The notes under the pieces: model-generated
The model's database searches: none
The model's input: the letters and a program-made list of their open reading frames with translations, nothing else
Told to the model about the DNA's origin: nothing
Position numbers and translations under genes: made by a program
In this document: one piece after another, positions 8,301 through 11,509 of the stretch
Position numbering within the stretch: the first letter of the stretch is position 1
Layout of the letters: each line of letters begins with the position of its first letter
From: Akkermansia muciniphila
GTDB lineage: Bacteria > Verrucomicrobiota > Verrucomicrobiia > Limisphaerales > UBA9464
Reading direction: 5' to 3'
Assembly (NCBI GenBank): GCA_945873715.1
Contig: CAMCFL010000049.1
Location: 1-11,509 of the forward strand
Length of the DNA: 11,509 bases

Positions 8301-8602
8301 TGGAAGCCGCCCGTGTCCTGGCCCAGAGCATCCTCCGACTGCACCGCGGCGACGATCGTCGGGCGGTGGAACAATTGGGCCGACGCATCCTGTTTCGGCC
8401 GCTGAAGGACGCCGAGACCGCCGTTGTCCTGGCCACCCTCAACGATCTCCGCGCCCATTACGCCGCGCATCTGGACGAAGCAGCGAAGCTGTTGGCCTAC
8501 GGGGAAACCAAGCCCGACAGCGGACTTCCTGCCGCTGATGTCGCCGCCTTCACGCTGGTGGCCAACCAACTCCTCAACCTGGACGAAGTCCTCAACAAGT
8601 AG
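5396..8602 (+). CDS. Secreted PSCyt1-PSCyt2(DUF1549)-LamG-PSD1(DUF1553) protein
   Basis: This encodes 1068 residues from the ATG at 5396. That start gives a signal peptide (MRTTGSESGGRALRRW, then an Ala/Leu/Val core ending VGAA). The frame is open from a GTG at 5345, but this adds 17 residues ahead of the signal. Domains in order: PSCyt1 (about 33-125) with a CFHCH haem site (C50, C53, H54) and LMPPP supplying a possible axial M107; PSCyt2/DUF1549 (about 137-370) beginning HWAFIKP and carrying a second CAVCH site (C339, C342, H343, then DHKFDP); a LamG/concanavalin-like domain (about 455-640, with FSYGAW, GDWQHVF and VRVYGR); and PSD1/DUF1553 (about 758 to the end, with VTVNRFW and TPLQALATLNDIQF). 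The family is hugely expanded in Planctomycetota and Verrucomicrobiota. Its biochemical role is unproven, although a redox role and links to polysaccharide use have been suggested. The LamG insert could bind a glycan. The DUF1501 gene follows after 9 nt. Confidence 0.93.
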   Translation: MRTTGSESGGRALRRWAAVLALGVASASVGAATPVLQFNRDIRPLLSDNCFHCHGPDSGTRKAGLRLDTREGLYGGTKKEGPVLTPGDPAKSALWSRITTSDTDDLMPPPESHKELKAEQRATLKRWIEEGAPWQPHWAFIKPERPSVPSVKTTGWVRNPIDAFVLSRLEAMGLTPAPEADRRTLARRAALDLTGLPPKPEEVEGFVRDSSPKAYENYVQRLQESSAWGEHRGRSWLDAARYADTHGLHFDNYREMYPYRDWVIRAFNANKPFDRFTVDQIAGDLLPNPTEDQRIATGFHRCNMTTNEGGTIEEENLSNYARDRVETTSWVWLGLTANCAVCHDHKFDPLSTRDFYSMAAYFRNTTQGGFDGNVKDSNPSVIVPQTERDQARWKSLPEEVGGVKKRLENRRRDSRGDFEAWMKSTAPESIGVGPSVSNLLVHAILNDGAGDHLSIAHGPTSQVPTSKASTWKPDGKLGPALVLTPETSPNLGDAGDFERDQSFSYGAWVRVPGAGTHQSVLARMDQSDEFRGWDLFTHDRNYAVHLVHQWPANALKVVTTENPLRPGDWQHVFMTYDGSGKAAGLRIFINGRPAKTRAEVETLTGTLRTKTPLRVGQRSKDQHLVNGEVQDVRVYGRTLDPDEVRSLAEDTPTRLLLALPAERRSAPQTEALYEFYLNQRDSGYLLTREELARLESERETIRSRSAVSHVQQEKMNSMPTAKVLFRGQYDKPRDTVVAGPFSVLNPMPPGAPTNRLGLARWIVAPENPLTARVTVNRFWQEIFGAGIVRTTEDFGVVGDPPANQELLDWLAVEFQQSGWDVKHLFRLMVTSAAYRQSGMVTATKIEKDPANRYLSRGPRFRMDAEMVRDYALAVSGLMSRKVGGPSVKPYQPDGVWEAVAMPESNTRRYQRDQGDSLYRRSLYTFWKRAAPPAMMDVFNAPSRETCSVRRERTNTPLQALATLNDIQFMEAARVLAQSILRLHRGDDRRAVEQLGRRILFRPLKDAETAVVLATLNDLRAHYAAHLDEAAKLLAYGETKPDSGLPAADVAAFTLVANQLLNLDEVLNK

Positions 8603-8611
8603 TTCCCGACC

Positions 8612-10069
8612 ATGAGCCTTTTCGACGAATTCTCACGCCACCAGACCCGGCGCCAGTTCTTCGCCCGGGGACGCAACGTGCTCGGCACCGCCGCACTCGC
8701 CCAGTTGATGGGAGGCATGGGGGGCGCGCTGGCGGACTCCGTGGCGGGAGGCCGATCGGATCTCCCTCACTTTGCCGCCAAGGCGAAGCACATCATCTAT
8801 CTCCACATGGTCGGGGGTCCGTCACAGATGGATCTCTACGACTACAAGCCGGAGATGGAGAAGTGGTACGACAAGGATCTGCCCGATTCGATCCGGCAGG
8901 GTCAACGCCTGACCACCATGACGTCCGGCCAGTCGCGATTCCCCATCGCGCCTTCGAAGTACCGGTTCGCGCGGCACGGGAAGAGTGGCATGTGGGTCAC
9001 CGAACTCCTTCCCTGGACGGCAAAGTGTGTGGATGACATGGCCTTCATCCGGTCCATGCACACGGAAGCGATCAACCATGAACCTGCGATCTCCGCGATG
9101 CAGACGGGAAACATGGTCACCGGCCGTCCCTGCCTCGGTTCGTGGATGAGCTATGGGCTGGGATCGCTGAATCAGAATCTTCCCACCTTCTGCGTCCTGG
9201 TGGCGGAACCGTCGAACAAGGAACAGCTGCAGGCGATCTCGGCGCGACTGTGGTCCAGCGGCTATCTCTCCGGGGAACACGCCGGTGTCTCGTTCCGTTC
9301 CGCGGGAGACCCGATCCTGTTCATCAACAATCCGCCCGGCGTTGCCTCCGGGCAACGTCGCCGTCAGCTCGACGGTCTTCGCGAGCTCAACGAGATGGCG
9401 TACAAGGCCGTGGGAGATCCCGAGACCCACACGCGGATCCAGCAGTTCGAGATGGCCTTCCGCATGCAGTCGAGCGTTCCCGAACTGACCGAGATCACCC
9501 GGGAACCTGAGTCCACCTACCAACTCTACGGTGACGAAGCCCGCAAACCCGGTTCCTTTGCCTACACCGCGCTTCTCGCCCGACGTCTGGTCCAGCGAGG
9601 CGTGCGCTTCGTCCAGATCTACCACAACAACTGGGATCACCATGCCAACGTCAACGGACGCATGCCGTCCCAGTGCCGCGACATTGATCAACCCACCTAC
9701 GGCCTGATCCAGGACCTCAAGCGCCACGGTCTGTTCGAGGACACCCTCATCATCTGGGGCGGCGAGTTCGGCCGGACCATCTATAGCCAGGGCGGCCTCT
9801 CGAAGGAGAACTACGGGCGCGATCATCACCCCCGTTGCTTCACCATGTGGATGGCCGGCGGCGGCTCCCGCGGTGGTGTCATCCATGGTCAGACCGACGA
9901 TTTCTCCTACAACATCGTCGAGAACCCCGTTCACATCCGCGACTTCCACGCCACCGTCATGCATCTGTTGGGCATCCAGCACGATCGGTTCACCTTCCGG
10001 GTCCAGGGCCTGGATGCCCGCCTCACCGGCGTCGAGGAATCCCGGGTGGTGAAGGAACTGCTGGCCTGA
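8612..10069 (+). CDS. DUF1501 protein, Tat-exported, alkaline-phosphatase-like fold
   Basis: This 485-residue protein starts with a twin-arginine signal (TRRQFFARG at 12-20, then a moderately hydrophobic stretch ending near ALA 39-41). This implies export in a folded, probably metal-loaded state. DUF1501 hallmarks are HMVGGPSQMDLYDYKP (65-80), WGGEFGRT (382-389), YGRDHHPRCF (401-410) and HIRDFHATVMHLLG (441-454). The Asp, Glu and His residues in these blocks sit where the alkaline phosphatase/sulfatase superfamily binds metals. No sulfatase C/S-x-P-x-R motif was seen, so ordinary sulfatase activity is not indicated. It is nearly always encoded beside PSCyt/PSD1 genes, as here. There is no clear Shine-Dalgarno, so translation may be coupled to the upstream stop 9 nt away. 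The substrate is unknown. Confidence 0.93.
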   Translation: MSLFDEFSRHQTRRQFFARGRNVLGTAALAQLMGGMGGALADSVAGGRSDLPHFAAKAKHIIYLHMVGGPSQMDLYDYKPEMEKWYDKDLPDSIRQGQRLTTMTSGQSRFPIAPSKYRFARHGKSGMWVTELLPWTAKCVDDMAFIRSMHTEAINHEPAISAMQTGNMVTGRPCLGSWMSYGLGSLNQNLPTFCVLVAEPSNKEQLQAISARLWSSGYLSGEHAGVSFRSAGDPILFINNPPGVASGQRRRQLDGLRELNEMAYKAVGDPETHTRIQQFEMAFRMQSSVPELTEITREPESTYQLYGDEARKPGSFAYTALLARRLVQRGVRFVQIYHNNWDHHANVNGRMPSQCRDIDQPTYGLIQDLKRHGLFEDTLIIWGGEFGRTIYSQGGLSKENYGRDHHPRCFTMWMAGGGSRGGVIHGQTDDFSYNIVENPVHIRDFHATVMHLLGIQHDRFTFRVQGLDARLTGVEESRVVKELLA

Positions 10070-10095
10070 CGACGCCCTGCAATGGATGGCTCACG

Positions 10096-10128
10096 CCCAT
10101 CGTCCGGAATTTGTGCCCGGGCGATGGG
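10096..10128 (+). other. 12-bp hairpin between the DUF1501 and pirin genes
   Basis: CCCATCGTCCGG (10096-10107) pairs with CCGGGCGATGGG (10117-10128) around a 9-nt loop, with one G-U wobble and otherwise perfect. No T-run follows, so it is not a textbook intrinsic terminator. It could stabilise or attenuate the operon transcript, or hold the only purine-rich patch (GATGGGA) ahead of the pirin start. Confidence 0.6.
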
Positions 10129-10145
10129 ACGTTCATGATGCCCCC

Positions 10146-10844
10146 ATGACAACGATCCGTCGTTCTTCCGATCGGGGCCACGCTGATCATGGCTGGCTCG
10201 ATTCACGGCACACCTTCTCCTTCGCCGACTACCACGATCCTGCCCACATGGGGTTCCGATCCCTGCGGGTGATCAATCAGGATGTGATCGCCCCGGGCGG
10301 CGGGTTTCCCACCCACCCGCACCGGGACATGGAGATCTTCTCCTACATCCTGGAGGGAGCCCTCCAGCATCGCGACAGCATGGGCAACGGCCGCGTCCTC
10401 AAGCCGGGAGACATCCAGTTGATGGGTGCCGGTACCGGCGTCCAGCACAGCGAGTTCAATCCCTCTCCCACTGACCCCGCCCATATCCTGCAGATCTGGA
10501 TCCGGCCCCGCGCCCTCGGACTCAAGCCCTCCTACACCGAGTGGCATCCACTCCCGGAAGAGGCTTCCGCCCCCAAGGTCCTGGTCATCTCGGCTGATGG
10601 CCGGGATGGCTCGGCCCAGATCCGCCAGGAGGCCGACGTGTACCTGCTCCGACCCACCGCCGATGGCGTCATCCCGCATGCGCTCCGGTCGGGTCGCGGC
10701 CTGTGGTTGCAGGTCATCCGAGGGCCCGTCTGGCTCGACGACACCCGACTGGAAGCGGGCGATGCCGGCTCCACCGAACGCCCCGGAGAACATCAGATCC
10801 AGGGTGAGGCCGGATCCGAGGCGCTGCTCTTCGATCTGGTTTGA
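10146..10844 (+). CDS. Pirin-family bicupin, YhhW-like (possible quercetin 2,3-dioxygenase)
   Basis: This 232-residue protein matches E. coli YhhW in length and along its N-terminal two thirds, with GHADHGWLDS (11-20), HTFSFADYHDP (22-32), MGFRSLRVINQDVI (35-48) and LMGAGTGVQHSEFNP (92-106). The metal ligands of the N-terminal cupin are all present at H57, H59, H101 and E103, the same numbers as in YhhW. YhhW binds a divalent metal and shows quercetinase activity in vitro, but the natural substrate of these proteins is unknown. The ATG at 10146 is chosen because it aligns with the YhhW start. The frame is open from 10086, but the 20 extra residues have no counterpart and would run through the hairpin. 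There is no recognisable ribosome site. The protein is cytoplasmic, since no signal peptide is present. It lies 76 nt after DUF1501 on the same strand, so co-transcription is possible, but a functional link is not evident. Confidence 0.93.
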   Translation: MTTIRRSSDRGHADHGWLDSRHTFSFADYHDPAHMGFRSLRVINQDVIAPGGGFPTHPHRDMEIFSYILEGALQHRDSMGNGRVLKPGDIQLMGAGTGVQHSEFNPSPTDPAHILQIWIRPRALGLKPSYTEWHPLPEEASAPKVLVISADGRDGSAQIRQEADVYLLRPTADGVIPHALRSGRGLWLQVIRGPVWLDDTRLEAGDAGSTERPGEHQIQGEAGSEALLFDLV

Positions 10845-10869
10845 GCACGGGCGGCGGCAGCCCCTGTAA

Positions 10870-11509
10870 CCTCCACGCCGCGCCGGCGTAGATCTCGGCA
10901 TCGATACCGAAGCCATCGACTACGACGGTGCCTGGAAGGAAACCCTGGAACGGTTCCTTCCAGAGTTCATCGCCCTCGCCTTCCCCGCCATCGCCGCGGA
11001 AATCGATTGGTCCATCCCCTTCCGCTTCCTCGACACCGAACTTCAGGAGGTCGTCCGCGAGGCCGAGTCCGGCCGCGCCCGCGCCGACAAACTGGTGGAG
11101 GTTCGTCGGCGCGACGGGTCCGGCGAATGGATCCTGATCCATGCCGAGGTTCAGGCGCAGCGCGACGATGCCCTCGCCGAGCGCATGTTCCGCTACTACT
11201 ACCGGATCCTCGACCGGTTCCAGCTGCCGGTCGTCAGCGTTGCGGTCCTCGCCGACCCGCATCCTGCCTGGAAACCCAGCCGTTACGAACGGCGCGAGTG
11301 CGGATGCGACCTGTCCTTCGACTTCCCGATCTGCAAACTGTCGGAGATCGATCTGACGCCCTGGCTGGAAGCTGGGAATCCCGTCGCGCGGGTGATCGCT
11401 GCACATCGCGTGGCGCAAGCTTCGGGAGGGGATTCGACGGGTCGCCGGACGGGAAAGCTGGCGCTGGTCCGTAGCCTGCTGAATTCCGGGCTTTCGGAGT
11501 CCAAGGTTT
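10870..11509 (+). CDS. Rpn/DUF4351-like PD-(D/E)XK nuclease, no canonical start, 3' end off window
   Basis: The frame is open from just after a TAA (10867-10869) to the window edge. It reads DYDGAWKETLERFLPEF, then IDWSIPFRFLDTELQEV, ADKLVEV, EWILIHAEVQAQ, ERMFRYYYRILDRFQLPVVS and AVLADPHPAWKPSRYE. I recognise the Rpn/'transposase_31'-related family common in cyanobacteria and Verrucomicrobiota. The nuclease core would use the Asp of ADK (11086-11088) and the Glu and Gln of HAEVQ (11146-11154). Rpn relatives are DNA endonucleases that promote RecA-independent recombination in E. coli. There is no in-frame ATG, GTG or TTG before a GTG at 11095, which lies past the catalytic Asp. The codon at 10900 is ATC, and one base change would make a plausible ATG (then DTEAIDYDG). 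The gene is therefore start-lost, uses a near-cognate start, or contains a sequencing error. The C-terminal helical region continues beyond the window. Confidence 0.72.
10875..10889 (+). other. Short GC hairpin after the pirin gene
   Basis: ACGCCG (10875-10880) and CGGCGT (10884-10889) form a perfect 6-bp stem with a CGC loop, 30 nt after the pirin stop. GATCTC follows instead of a T-run, so it is at most a weak or Rho-assisted terminator. It also overlaps the start region of the nuclease frame. Confidence 0.35.

Noticed and set aside
7409..8569. Minus-strand frame of 386 codons inside the PSD1 region
   Set aside because: It is a shadow of the PSD1 coding sequence. The composition is Arg/His/Gly-rich with no domain or ribosome site.
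8822..9982. Minus-strand frame of 386 codons opposite DUF1501
   Set aside because: The plus strand carries all DUF1501 motifs. The antisense product has no recognisable features.
10845..10890. Intrinsic terminator after pirin
   Set aside because: Only a 6-bp stem without any T-run, so it is listed as a hairpin and not as a terminator.
11007..11474. Plus-strand frame of 155 codons at the right end
   Set aside because: The nuclease family sequence is read in a different frame over the same bases. This frame is Arg/Pro-rich and unrecognisable.

Overview
The window is GC-rich, tightly packed bacterial DNA. It probably comes from Verrucomicrobiota, with Planctomycetota as the alternative. The best evidence is the plus-strand pair of a PSCyt1/PSCyt2/PSD1 cytochrome-like protein (DUF1549/DUF1553) with a DUF1501 protein, a pairing expanded almost exclusively in those phyla. 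A COG4880-type secreted beta-propeller and a pseudopilin-type leader (GFTLVE) fit this. No rRNA, tRNA, CRISPR array, integrase or insertion sequence was seen.

Layout. Positions 1-5041 hold a minus-strand run read from right to left: a YtrA-type GntR repressor (4595-5041), an ABC transporter ATPase (3470-4558), a very large secreted beta-propeller protein (54-3422), and the first 19 codons of a prepilin-like gene (1-57) cut by the window edge. The last two overlap as ATGA, and the other gaps are only 36 and 47 nt, so this looks like one operon. Its likely promoter (TTGACA-16-TATCAC) lies just upstream of the repressor, with a small inverted repeat over the -10 that could be the repressor's own operator. 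No permease for the ATPase is present in the window.

Positions 5042-5395 separate the two divergent operons. They carry a head-to-head pair of REP-like hairpins (5127-5187). Positions 5396-10069 hold the secreted di-haem-motif PSCyt1-PSCyt2-LamG-PSD1 protein and, 9 nt later, a Tat-exported DUF1501 protein. These two are surely co-transcribed and probably act together in the periplasm. A pirin-family (YhhW-like) cupin follows at 10146-10844, behind a strong 12-bp hairpin in the 76-nt gap.

From about 10870 to the right edge an open frame encodes an Rpn/DUF4351-like PD-(D/E)XK nuclease that is well conserved in sequence. It has no ATG, GTG or TTG start ahead of its conserved N-terminus, and it runs off the window.

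The most unusual item is the minus-strand operon, where a transporter ATPase and its one-component regulator are joined to a secreted propeller and a pilin-like protein. Its function is unknown. A link to surface filaments or secretion is inference only.
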